DNA of 64,000 nucleotides from Streptococcaceae bacterium (GCA_022484805.1 JAKVKP010000006.1:1-64000); one strand, 5' to 3'. Shown: positions 30,948 to 39,131, numbered from the stretch's first letter. A program made the numbers and translations. The notes: generated by a model from the sequence alone, not told the origin.

Positions 30948-31981
30948 TGGATAATATTCAATTTGATAGACAACCCAAAGAGATTGTTTCCGATATTCAA
31001 TACATCATTGATAACGCCCGCAATAATGCCATACGCAGCGTTGATTTCGAGCGAGTTCAGATGTATTGGAAAATTGGTGAACGGATTGTTGTTGAGGAGC
31101 AAAATAATCAAGAGCGGGCAGAATATGGGAAGTTCATTGTTGAAAACCTCTCGAAAATCCTGCTCAAAGAATATGGTAGCGGCTTTAACAAAAGAAATCT
31201 TTACCGTGCCATTCAGTTTTACAGGACTTATCCAAAAGTGTCCGCACTGCGGTCACAATTAAACTGGATGCAATATCGTCTTTTGATGGGGATTGAAGAT
31301 AATGATAAACGTGACTACTATGAACTTGAGGCAGTCAAAAATAATTGGACAGGGCGTGAACTTGAACGACAAATTAACTCGTTGTTTTATGAACGTTTAT
31401 TGCTCTCTACTGACAAAGATGCAATGATGAAAATCGCTAAAGAAGATAGATTACCTGAAAAGCCTACTGAAATTGTCAAAGACCCAATGGTTTTGGAATT
31501 TCTAGGTTTAGAAAATCGCCCGACATATCGAGAAAGTGACCTTGAATCAGCAATTATTGAGCATTTAGAAGAATTCTTACTAGAATTTGGAAATGGTTTT
31601 TCCTTCGTAGCAAAGCAAAAGCGAATTACGCTAGAGGATGATGAATTCTTTATTGATCTTGTATTCTATAACCGTTTACTTCAGGCACATGTAATTATTG
31701 AAATAAAAACGCATAAGCTTACACATGAAGATTTGGGACAGCTTCAAATGTATGTGAATTATTATGATCGCAATATTAAGCTAAAACATGAAAAACCAAC
31801 GATTGGGATTCTACTCTGCACAGAGAAGAATAACACCTTGGTCAAATATGCTCTCCCAGAGGATAATGAAAATATTTTAAGTAGCGAATATAAGTTAATT
31901 ATTCCAAGTGAAGAAAGTCTAAAAACTGAGGTTGAGAAGGTTGAACGTGAACTTCAAGACGATTCGGAGGTGGGCGAATGA
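30947..31981 (+). CDS. YhcG-family PDDEXK nuclease (DUF1016)
   Basis: A 344-residue protein with the DUF1016 N-terminal helical domain (about 15-165; YWKIGERIVVEEQ, GSGFNKRNLYRAIQFYRTYP) and a C-terminal PDDEXK nuclease-like domain (about 180-335) with the core FFIDLVFYNRLLQAHVIIEIKTHKL, split here as D at FIDLVFY and E-x-K at IEIKTHK. It is translationally coupled on both sides (TAATG with hsdM, ATGA with hsdS), so it is made in step with the methyltransferase subunits. Its role is not established; a DNA repair, anti-phage or accessory restriction role is possible. Confidence 0.88.
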   Translation: MDNIQFDRQPKEIVSDIQYIIDNARNNAIRSVDFERVQMYWKIGERIVVEEQNNQERAEYGKFIVENLSKILLKEYGSGFNKRNLYRAIQFYRTYPKVSALRSQLNWMQYRLLMGIEDNDKRDYYELEAVKNNWTGRELERQINSLFYERLLLSTDKDAMMKIAKEDRLPEKPTEIVKDPMVLEFLGLENRPTYRESDLESAIIEHLEEFLLEFGNGFSFVAKQKRITLEDDEFFIDLVFYNRLLQAHVIIEIKTHKLTHEDLGQLQMYVNYYDRNIKLKHEKPTIGILLCTEKNNTLVKYALPEDNENILSSEYKLIIPSEESLKTEVEKVERELQDDSEVGE

Positions 31982-33480
31982 TTGACACGAAAGCCTTACG
32001 AGAGAAGATTTTAGATCTTGCCATGCGAGGTAAACTCGTCCCTCAGGACCGAAACGATGAGCCAGCTAGTGAGCTTCTGAAACGCATCAAAGCGGAGAAA
32101 GAAGACCTCATCAAGCAGAAGAAAATCAAGCGTGATAAGAACGAAACTGAGATATTCCGTGGTGATGATGGTTTACATTATGAGAAGTTTGCGGATGGGA
32201 CGGTTAGGGAGGTTGAGGTGCCTTATGAATTGCCTGAGGGTTGGGAGTGGACCAATATCGGATCAATTTCTTTAATTTCATCATTTGAGTCCACTAAGGG
32301 GCAAGAAATACCGATTGGTTCTTGGGTTGTTGAACTTGAAGATATTGAAAAAGAAACTGGTCAATTGCTAAAGCGAACAACTGCACAAAGCAGCAATGAC
32401 TATAAAAGTAATAAATATCGTTTTAACTCTGGAACTGTTTTGTATGGTAAATTGAGACCCTATCTTCAAAAAGTAATATTGGCTGACAGAAAAGGCTTTT
32501 GCACAACAGAAATATTTCCAGTAAAATTATCTAGTGGATTCATTCCAGAACTCTTGTATCATTTACTTTTCTCTAAACGTATCATTGAGGAGATTAATAC
32601 TTCAACATATGGAGTAAATTTACCTCGTGTGAATCCTACATTTTTTAAATCTTTAATGATTCCTCTTCCACCATTTCAAGAGCAACAAAGAATTATTGAT
32701 GAAATAAACCTTGGACTTGTTGAACTAAGAAATATAGACAAAAATCAATCTGATTTGAAGTCTTTAGCGACTCAACTCAAGGAAAAAGTCCTTGATGTAG
32801 CTATGAAAGGCAAACTCGTCCCACAAGACCCAAATGACGAACCCGTATCTGTTTTACTCGAAAAAATCAGAGCTGAAAAGCAGAAACTATTTGAAGAAGG
32901 CAAGTTGAAAAAGAAAGATTTAGAAGAAATAACTGTAGTAAAAGGTGATGATAACGCCTATTATGGGAAGGAATCTACTGCGGTTGGTAAAAAAATTGAT
33001 TTGCATTATCTCAGACCAAATAATTGGTACACTTCAAGACTAAAGAGTATGGTAATCACTATACCGACAAAAAGATATCAAATTAAACAATCTGAAATTA
33101 GAACCTCTGGGAAATTTCCTGTTATCAGTCAGTCAGCCAATATAATTGAAGGCTTTTCTGATAGAAAAGATAAAGTTCTTCAGCTCCATGACTCACTTGT
33201 CATTTTTGGAGATCACACTCGTAATGTAAAATTAGTATCTGAATCATTTATTGTTGGAGCGGACGGAGTTAAAATTCTAAAAGCAATATATTCTAATCCA
33301 GAGTTTTTAAAGCTTCAACTTGAACATGCATTACAATATGTCAAAGATAGAGGATATGCAAGACACTATTCCTATCTTGAAAAAGAATGGATTTCTACTC
33401 CCAACGTCACATTACAAAATCAAATTATAGATAAAGTCAGCCAAATTGATGAAGCTGTAAATTCATTTTCTCAATACTAG
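31978..33480 (+). CDS. hsdS: Expressed type I specificity subunit
   Basis: DNA-recognition subunit, 500 residues. N-terminal helix (ALREKILDLAMRGKLVPQDR), TRD1 (about 75-235), central conserved helical region (FQEQQRIIDEINLGLVELRN and KEKVLDVAMKGKLVPQDPND, about 230-325), TRD2 (about 340-485) and a short C-terminal helix. It is the only hsdS copy here with a complete N-terminus and with operon coupling (four-base overlap). Both TRD borders carry sequences repeated in inverted orientation downstream, so this is the expression site of a switching array. Its 3' end overlaps the convergent silent cassette by 44 bases. Confidence 0.93.
   Translation: MIDTKALREKILDLAMRGKLVPQDRNDEPASELLKRIKAEKEDLIKQKKIKRDKNETEIFRGDDGLHYEKFADGTVREVEVPYELPEGWEWTNIGSISLISSFESTKGQEIPIGSWVVELEDIEKETGQLLKRTTAQSSNDYKSNKYRFNSGTVLYGKLRPYLQKVILADRKGFCTTEIFPVKLSSGFIPELLYHLLFSKRIIEEINTSTYGVNLPRVNPTFFKSLMIPLPPFQEQQRIIDEINLGLVELRNIDKNQSDLKSLATQLKEKVLDVAMKGKLVPQDPNDEPVSVLLEKIRAEKQKLFEEGKLKKKDLEEITVVKGDDNAYYGKESTAVGKKIDLHYLRPNNWYTSRLKSMVITIPTKRYQIKQSEIRTSGKFPVISQSANIIEGFSDRKDKVLQLHDSLVIFGDHTRNVKLVSESFIVGADGVKILKAIYSNPEFLKLQLEHALQYVKDRGYARHYSYLEKEWISTPNVTLQNQIIDKVSQIDEAVNSFSQY
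32172..32202 (+). repeat. TRD1-border inverted repeat, left copy
   Basis: 31 bases identical to the reverse complement of 36772-36802. It encodes LHYEKFADGT just before TRD1 of the expressed hsdS. Confidence 0.9.
32659..32965 (+). repeat. Central hsdS inverted repeat, left copy
   Basis: 307 bases matching the reverse complement of 36003-36309 with two differences seen (GGAAAAA versus GCAAAAA, CCCGTATC versus CCCGCATC). It covers the central conserved region between TRD1 and TRD2. Confidence 0.9.
32955..32969 (+). repeat. TRD2-border recombination core, copy 1 (expressed hsdS)
   Basis: CGCCTATTATGGGAA at the start of TRD2. The same core occurs at 33939-33953 (-), 34949-34963 (+) and, with one change, 35999-36013 (-). 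Confidence 0.85.
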
Positions 33481-33938
33481 AAACTATTCGATTTTGCTCA
33501 TTAATAGGCGGAAGGGAAACAATTAATTCTTGAAGAGTTTTATTGTTAATAGCCTTAAATGTTGTGCCTGTAGCTTTAGATTCTAGTACGTTTTTCTTGG
33601 TGGATAGCAGATAGTAAAAAAATTGCTGACTAGAGATATAGGGCTGAATGCTTGCCAAGCCTCTCCCAATCACTATGTTTCGCCCAGTTAGAAAATTGAC
33701 ATCACCAACAGGTGCCCTTACGGACATTACCACTGCAGGAGCTTCAACCAGTTTGTTAATTTGCATAGTCCATTTATTTGAGAATAGTAGCTCAAAATCG
33801 CCAAAATCAGCCTTTCCTTGATGAAATTCAAAAGACTCATTTGACTTCTCTGATGAAACTTCATAGCCCTTAGGAGATTGCCCCATTTGCAGAAAAGCAA
33901 CATTCTGGAGTGGCTGTCTTTCCCACGATTTCGGCAAC

Positions 33939-33953
33939 TTCCCATAATAGGCG
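33939..33953 (-). repeat. TRD2-border recombination core, copy 2 (P1)
   Basis: Reverse complement of CGCCTATTATGGGAA; inverted relative to copy 1. The identity with the silent hsdS at 35999 extends further, through GTTGCCGAAATCGTGG. Confidence 0.85.
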
Positions 33954-33969
33954 ACACAAGAATAACAAG

Positions 33970-33989
33970 ACTGGAGTAAACGCTCCAGT
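33970..33989. terminator. Hairpin upstream of cassette P1
   Basis: ACTGGAG/CTCCAGT with a six-base loop, followed on the + strand by TTTGCTTTT. It separates cassette P1 from the recombinase gene and may stop read-through. Confidence 0.5.
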
Positions 33990-34076
33990 TTTGCTTTTAT
34001 ATGGCTCAATCAAGCTAATTCAAGTAAAATAATAATGTGCGGTGGAATTTCAAATTCTAAAGAAAGAGAAAAGCGC

Positions 34077-34883
34077 ATGAAACACATTAAAGAATTTGAA
34101 TTACACTTGAAGAAAATCGGTTTATCTAATAATACCATTCACTCCTACTTGTATGCCGTGAATTATTTTAATGCCAATTATGAGATGAACTTGGAAACTT
34201 TGCTTGAATACAAAGGCTACTTGATGGAGAAATTCAAGCCCAAAACAGTTAACTTGCGTATTCAAGCCTTGAACAGCTACCTGAAATACATCGGCGAATC
34301 TGACTTGTGCTTAAAAGCCTTGAAAATTCAGCAAAAGAATTTCCTAGAAGATGTAATCAGCCATGCAGATTATCTATTTTTGAAACGCAAACTCAAAAAA
34401 AATGAAAACAAGAAATGGTACTTCATCGTCTGGTATCTCGGAGCAACAGGGGCACGAGTCAGCGAGCTTATCAAGCTAAAAGCCGAGCATGTTCATGTTG
34501 GTTATTTTGACATTTACTCCAAAGGAGGAAAAATTCGTCGTTTGTATATTCCAAAGAGGCTGAAAGAGGAGTCTTTGAAGTGGTTAGAGGAAGAACAGCG
34601 AAAGAGCGGTTACCTGTTCCTGAACCGCTACAATGAGCAAATTACTACTCGCGGTGTAGCTCAACAGTTGAAATTTTATGCTGGGAAGTATGGATTGGAT
34701 AAAGCTGTTGTCTATCCTCATTCTTTTCGTCATATGTATGCTAAACGATTTCTAGAAAAATTCAACGACATTTCACTTTTAGCAGATTTGCTAGGACATG
34801 AGTCGATTGAAACGACTCGAATTTATTTGAGACGAACATCAAGTGAGCAACAATCAATCGTAGATAAGATTGTTACTTGGTAG
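34077..34883 (+). CDS. Tyrosine recombinase of the hsdS array
   Basis: A 268-residue phage-integrase family (Xer-like) recombinase: SAM-like N-terminal domain (about 1-85) and catalytic domain with Arg in GARVSELIKL, Lys in SKGGKIRRLY, HSFRHMYAK, GHESIETT and the nucleophile Tyr in RIYLRR. All catalytic residues are present. The open frame reaches ATG 34035, but ATG 34077 (MKHIKEFE) preceded by AGAAAGAGAAAAG is the more likely start. Comparable recombinases lie within invertible hsdS loci of streptococci. It lies at the centre of the mirrored cassettes and probably catalyses their inversion, inferred from position. Confidence 0.88.
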   Translation: MKHIKEFELHLKKIGLSNNTIHSYLYAVNYFNANYEMNLETLLEYKGYLMEKFKPKTVNLRIQALNSYLKYIGESDLCLKALKIQQKNFLEDVISHADYLFLKRKLKKNENKKWYFIVWYLGATGARVSELIKLKAEHVHVGYFDIYSKGGKIRRLYIPKRLKEESLKWLEEEQRKSGYLFLNRYNEQITTRGVAQQLKFYAGKYGLDKAVVYPHSFRHMYAKRFLEKFNDISLLADLLGHESIETTRIYLRRTSSEQQSIVDKIVTW

Positions 34884-34889
34884 TATTGA

Positions 34890-34922
34890 AAAACGGGATA
34901 ACTGCTAGGGTTATCCCGTTTT
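34890..34922 (+). terminator. Rho-independent terminator after the recombinase
   Basis: Thirteen-base perfect stem AAAACGGGATAAC/GTTATCCCGTTTT, seven-base loop. It lies seven bases after the recombinase stop and just before cassette P2, keeping P2 silent. Confidence 0.88.
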
Positions 34923-35504
34923 ATGTTTTGTTTTAATTCTTCAGCTTTCGCCTATTATGGGAACATACCCAACTCATGGATATTGACCAAGTTTAATAAT
35001 GTGGCAATTATCGCTCGTGGCGGGTCTCCTCGACCAATAAAGTCCTATTTAACAGATGATATTCTAGGAATTAATTGGATTAAGATTGGAGATACTGAAA
35101 AAGGTGAAAAATACATTTATTCTACATCAGAAAAAATAGATTCATCTGGAATAGCTAAAACTAGATTAGTCAAATCAGGAGATTTTCTTTTGTCTAATTC
35201 AATGTCTTTTGGAAGACCTTATATTTTAAAAATAGATGGAGCTATTCACGATGGTTGGCTGATGATTTCTGATTTCCAATCATTTTACTCTAGCGATTTC
35301 CTTTATTGGCTATTGTCTTCTGAGGTTATCAATCGACAATTTAGAGATGCTGCAAGCGGAACAGCCGTTAAAAATTTAAATAGTGATAAAGTGGCTCAAA
35401 CAATCGTACCGATACTAAACCTTAAAGAGCAAATTAAAATATCAAGAAAAATAGATACTGTCAATAAATTGATTGAATCAGTAAAGCGTGAAGCTTATCA
35501 ATAG
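34923..35504 (+). pseudogene. Silent hsdS TRD2 cassette (P2)
   Basis: A 193-codon frame on the + strand. HsdS homology starts at the core (AYYGNIPNSWI) and covers one TRD (IIARGGSPRPIKSYL ... FRDAASGTAVKNLN) and the helix LKEQIKISRKIDTVNKLIESV. It lacks a TRD1 and central region and follows the recombinase terminator, so it is presumably silent. Its core at 34949 is inverted relative to that of the silent hsdS at 35999, with which it could exchange TRD2. The 3' ends of the two overlap by 44 bases, the same length as in the hsdS/P1 pair. Confidence 0.85.
34949..34963 (+). repeat. TRD2-border recombination core, copy 3 (P2)
   Basis: CGCCTATTATGGGAA, same orientation as copy 1. Confidence 0.85.
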
Positions 35505-36811
35505 TTACGACTATGCGATTTTGTTCCTCTATAGGGGGAATGGGGATTAACAATGTTTTAGCTTTATTAATCGTCAAAGTTCCTACAGTAGTTCCACTTG
35601 TGTCGTTTATGGTTTTAACCATCTTAGGTGACTCAATAACTTTTTCGATAAATTTGGAGTTTATATTTCCTAGGTGTTTTAGCCAGATTACATTTCCGTC
35701 CTTGAAATAAAATTTTTTATGTTGCTTTGGAACTACATAAGTTATTCCAAGAGTTCCAACACCAGTTACAAGAATATCATTCGTTGAGGGTTCACCAGAT
35801 GCAGTAATTTTCTTTACATAGGTTCCTTCTGAGATAAAAATAGGTTCTTTCAATGCTAGCCGCTTTTTAGTGGAAACGATCTCTCGTGCTCGATAAAACG
35901 GTACTCCACTTTCTGTCCACTCATGTTTCATGACTCGCTTGCTTGAAGTGACGGCATAAAGATTCCCTAATGCTGTTAAACTCCACGATTTCGGCAACTT
36001 CTCATAATAGGCGTTATCATCACCTTTTACTACAGTTATTTCTTCTAAATCTTTCTTTTTCAACTTGCCTTCTTCAAATAGTTTCTGCTTTTCAGCTCTG
36101 ATTTTTTCGAGTAAAACAGATGCGGGTTCGTCATTTGGGTCTTGTGGGACGAGTTTGCCTTTCATAGCTACATCAAGGACTTTTTGCTTGAGTTGAGTCG
36201 CTAAAGACTTCAAATCAGATTGATTTTTGTCTATATTTCTTAGTTCAACAAGTCCAAGGTTTATTTCATCAATAATTCTTTGTTGCTCTTGAAATGGTGG
36301 AAGAGGAATAAGTAATGTTGAAAGATTTGTAGCGTTCACATTAGGTTGTCCTGTCCCCACTGACATTTCTTGCAATTGACTCCAATAATTCGGGCTTTCA
36401 ATAAATTTCTTTACGAAATCTGAGAGGTTACCTATAGTAACTTGCACTCTAATCAAGTATGACGCAAAAACCGAAATGTCTGAAACATTTCTAATTAAAA
36501 AACTTTTCCCTATTGTCCCACCAGTACGTGCAATTAAAATATCATTGTCAATCAGTTTCATATTTTCCAATTTATCTTCTGAGATATCACAATATGGTAC
36601 AGTTGACCATTCAACTTTATTATTTTGGATATCTGTTATACGTAATAATTTTGCATTACCATTATCTTGTGCAGAGGCAGTATATCCGTATTGAATTTTA
36701 GAGGAAAGAGTGCTCAGTCTTACCCACTCCCAACTTTCAGGAATTTCAAAGGGAACTTCCACCTCTTTTGTCGTCCCATCCGCAAACTTCTCATAATGTA
36801 AATTATCGACA
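35461..36811 (-). CDS. Silent two-TRD hsdS copy lacking its N-terminus
   Basis: On the - strand, HsdS homology begins at DNLHYEKFADGT and runs through a TRD1 unlike that of the expressed gene (SKIQYGYTASAQDNGNAKLL), the shared central region (QRIIDEINLGLVELRN, QKVLDVAMKGKLVPQDP), a fourth TRD2 and a C-terminal helix. The frame stays open to 36903, but those extra residues run through a terminator-like hairpin and are not HsdS. The N-terminal helix present in the expressed gene is missing, so it is most likely a donor of TRD sequences. Inversion via the 307-base or 31-base repeats would move its TRDs into the expressed locus. Confidence 0.82.
35999..36013 (-). repeat. TRD2-border recombination core, copy 4 (silent hsdS)
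   Basis: CGCCTATTATGAGAA on the - strand; one base different from the other three copies. Confidence 0.8.
36003..36309 (-). repeat. Central hsdS inverted repeat, right copy
   Basis: Inverted copy of 32659-32965 with two differences over 307 bases. Confidence 0.9.
36772..36802 (-). repeat. TRD1-border inverted repeat, right copy
   Basis: 31 bases, exact reverse complement of 32172-32202; last shared sequence at the outer edge of the array. Confidence 0.9.
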
Positions 36812-36813
36812 TA

Positions 36814-36849
36814 GAAAAACACCAGCCCCTCAGTAAGGAGTTGCTGGTG
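36814..36849 (-). terminator. Terminator upstream of the silent hsdS copy
   Basis: On the - strand GCACCAGC ... GCTGGTG followed by TTTTTC. It ends transcription just before the silent hsdS copy and just after the stop of a gene remnant. Confidence 0.75.
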
Positions 36850-36859
36850 CTTCATCAGT

Positions 36860-36961
36860 TTATTTTTCCACAATCTCAACAATATCCTGCAAATTGCAGT
36901 CAAGTGTCACGCTTATGCGAAGCGGGATATCAGTTGTGACGTTATCACCTTTAAAATGACA
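36860..36961 (-). pseudogene. C-terminal remnant of an unknown gene
   Basis: A 33-residue frame between a TGA and a TAA with no start codon; it includes GDNVTTDIPLRISVTLDCN and ends QDIVEIVEK, with protein-like composition and a terminator directly after its stop. It looks like the 3' end of a gene lost when the array formed. I do not recognise the family. Confidence 0.4.
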
Positions 36962-37129
36962 TCATTATAATAAAACCAAATTATTTTAAATTTATTTAAT
37001 AAGCGAAGATGCCTTTTAGAGTAGCCATCTAACAGGTGCTTTTTCTATTGTCATTATAATGATAATTGCTGAGTTCGGTTGGATGTTCACCGATAGATTT
37101 GTTACTTATCAAAAAATATTTCAGTGGAG

Positions 37130-37738
37130 CTATCTGATGATAGCAAAATCATCAACCTTTTTTCTGATATGTGTATAATCGTTTGCCAAAGGCTTACCCA
37201 TTGGCAGCATCAGAATTGGTATCCAATTCTCAGGAACTTTTAAGTACTTTCCAATTGCATCAAAATCGGTACCTCGCATTGGCACTGATTCATAGCCAAA
37301 AGCTCTAATCACGTGCATTAAATTCATTGCGAATAGACCGACATCTAAACGCAAACCTTCTCTATCTTTGTCTTCTGGATGAGCTGCAAAATAACTTTCG
37401 ATTCTTAGCTTTCTATTAGCAACCTGATTTGAAGGAATGATTTGATGTTGACGTTCAAAAATAATTTGTTTATCTATATCATAGGCGCTCAAATCTCCGT
37501 AAAGTAGGAAAACAGCCGAAGCATCAGAAACTTGTTTTTGGTTAAAGGAGAATTTTTTTAATTCGTTTTTTTCTTGCTTCTCAGTAATCGCAATTACTTT
37601 CCAGGGTTGAAAATTATTACTTGATGGGGCATAGCTCGCGTGCAATAATATCTTTTCAATCAGCTCTTTGCTGATATGATCGTTTGAAGCAAAAGCTCTG
37701 ACTGAGGCTCTTTGATCTAAAAACTCTATATTTTCCAT
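37130..37738 (-). CDS. Nitroreductase family protein (FMN-dependent)
   Basis: A 202-residue flavoprotein of the nitroreductase fold: FMN-binding arginines in FLDQRASVRAF at the N-terminus and YAPSSNNFQPWKVIAI, later LDVGLFAMNLMHVIRAFGYESVPMRG and the C-terminal ILMLPMGKPL. It probably reduces quinones or nitro compounds with NAD(P)H. The frame extends upstream to 37849, but ATG 37738 has AAAGGAT at good spacing. It is divergent from an HxlR regulator across 99 bases, the typical arrangement for electrophile-responsive HypR/YodB-type control. Confidence 0.87.
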   Translation of the reverse strand: MENIEFLDQRASVRAFASNDHISKELIEKILLHASYAPSSNNFQPWKVIAITEKQEKNELKKFSFNQKQVSDASAVFLLYGDLSAYDIDKQIIFERQHQIIPSNQVANRKLRIESYFAAHPEDKDREGLRLDVGLFAMNLMHVIRAFGYESVPMRGTDFDAIGKYLKVPENWIPILMLPMGKPLANDYTHIRKKVDDFAIIR

Positions 37739-37837
37739 CTTTACCATCCTTTTTTTATGTGATAAATTTATTATATTCAATTTGAACAAAAATATAAGTA
37801 CGCACATTTTTGTAACCATGAAAGAAGGGAAAATAAT
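37739..37837. promoter_or_regulatory. Shared divergent control region of nitroreductase and HxlR regulator
   Basis: 99 bases between the two starts. It contains GTACGCAC...TTTTTGTAAC, a weak inverted pair that could bind the HxlR protein. Promoter elements for either direction are not clear enough to place. Confidence 0.4.
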
Positions 37838-38155
37838 ATGATTAAGCAATCTTATCGTTGTGGCGTTGCAGCTGCAATGAATATACTGGGTGGAAAATGG
37901 AAGCTTAATATTTTATGGGTGCTTTCAAAATCAGAGGTCTTACGCTTTAATGCGCTTAAGCGAGAAGTAAAAGGGATAACTAATATCATGTTAACACGGA
38001 GTCTTGAAACGTTAATGGCATACGATTTGGTTGTCAAACGAGACTTTCAAACGATTCCGCCGCATACGGAATATGCGCTGACAGAGCGTGGGAAAGACCT
38101 GATTCCTTTTTTACAATCGCTTGATGATTGGGGTAAGAAAAATTTAATTGATTAG
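37838..38155 (+). CDS. HxlR-family transcriptional regulator
   Basis: A 105-residue winged-helix protein of the HxlR/DUF24 type: YRCGVAAAMNILGGKWKLNILWVL at the N-terminus (two 10-12 residue parts of a family signature), recognition helix region NIMLTRSLETLMAYDLV and wing HTEYALTERGKDL. The conserved N-terminal cysteine (Cys8) is the redox or electrophile sensor in studied relatives such as HypR and YodB. It probably controls the divergent nitroreductase gene and itself. RBS GAAGGGAA. Confidence 0.88.
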   Translation: MIKQSYRCGVAAAMNILGGKWKLNILWVLSKSEVLRFNALKREVKGITNIMLTRSLETLMAYDLVVKRDFQTIPPHTEYALTERGKDLIPFLQSLDDWGKKNLID

Positions 38156-38300
38156 GCATTTTTGCATCAAATAATTTTACCCAAATAAATATTGAATATA
38201 AATTGATTGAATCGGAATTTGAACGTTCTGCTTTATTTAAAAATGATTTATGCTAGAATTCAGCTATAATACTCTATAAAAAACGAAGGAGGTAAGTTTT

Positions 38301-39131
38301 ATGAAATATTTAGTAACAAGTGCGACAGGTGATTTGGCGTTTCAAAGTGTGCAATTTTTGCTTACTTTGGTCAATAAAAATGATGTAGTTGTAACGGTTC
38401 GTGATTTAGAAAAGGCTGAAAAGCTTAAGGTACTAGGAGTCGAGATTAGGCAGGCTGATTATTTAGATGAATCAAGTCTTGTTGAGGCTTTTACTGGTGT
38501 TTCTCGGGTACTTTTTATTTCTTCAGGAGACTTGTCATCACGTGCCAGACAGCATAGGAATGTTGTTAATGCCCTGATTTCGGCCAATGTTCAGTTTGTT
38601 GCTTATACTAGTGCGCCAAAAGCGGATCAATCAACAGCAATTGTAGCACCGGATCATAAATTGACGGAAGAATTAATTATGGCATCAGGCTTAAATTATG
38701 CATTTTTACGAAATAACTGGTATTTGGAAAATGAAGGTATGCTGTTTGATGCTATTGAGCAGAAACAACCTTTTGTGTATGTGACAGGTTCAGGTAGAGC
38801 TGGCTGGGCCAAAAAATCAGACTATGCTGAAGCTGCTGCGCGTATTTTAGCAGGTGTTGTACCGAGTAAATTAATTTATGAATTAGGTGGTCAGCCCTTA
38901 ACCTATCCAGAACTGGCAGATATTCTACAGGGAAACCGCGAGGAAAAAATAGCTTTAATCCCTGAGTCTGCAGAAGAATATGCTGAACAATTGAAATCGG
39001 CAGGCTTACCTGAAGAGGTGATTGGTTTTATTATCGGAATACAAAAAGACATTAAAAATGGCCAATTAGATGTTCCAAGTGATGATTTAGAAGTCGTACT
39101 AGGGCGTCCACTTACTGAATTAACAATTTAA
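38301..39131 (+). CDS. NmrA-like NAD(P)H-binding reductase (QOR2/SDR type)
   Basis: A 276-residue atypical short-chain reductase: N-terminal nucleotide loop VTSATGDLAFQ (5-15), DYLDESSLVEAF and LRNNWYLENE typical of the NmrA/QorB group, in which the tyrosine-lysine catalytic pair of classical SDRs is absent. Likely NADPH-dependent quinone reduction or a redox-sensing role. RBS AAGGAGGT. It follows the nitroreductase/HxlR pair and may belong to the same electrophile response, but it has its own upstream region with an extended -10 (TGCTAGAAT, 38251-38259). Confidence 0.8.
   Translation: MKYLVTSATGDLAFQSVQFLLTLVNKNDVVVTVRDLEKAEKLKVLGVEIRQADYLDESSLVEAFTGVSRVLFISSGDLSSRARQHRNVVNALISANVQFVAYTSAPKADQSTAIVAPDHKLTEELIMASGLNYAFLRNNWYLENEGMLFDAIEQKQPFVYVTGSGRAGWAKKSDYAEAAARILAGVVPSKLIYELGGQPLTYPELADILQGNREEKIALIPESAEEYAEQLKSAGLPEEVIGFIIGIQKDIKNGQLDVPSDDLEVVLGRPLTELTI

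Larger units (their letters stand above)
33437..34009 (-). pseudogene. Silent hsdS TRD2 cassette (P1)
   Basis: A 190-codon frame on the - strand. Homology to HsdS starts at the recombination core (AYYGKLPKSWE) and runs through one TRD (FLQMGQSPKGYEV ... NVLESKATGTTFKAINNK) to the helix PINEQNRIVSSIEKM. There is no N-terminal half, no TRD1, and the first codons upstream of the core run through a hairpin, so it is probably not expressed on its own. Inversion between the cores at 32955 and 33939 would replace TRD2 of the expressed gene with this one. Its end overlaps the hsdS end by 44 bases. Confidence 0.85.

Noticed and set aside
36812-36903. N-terminal extension of the silent hsdS copy
   Set aside because: The residues run through a terminator hairpin and do not resemble HsdS.
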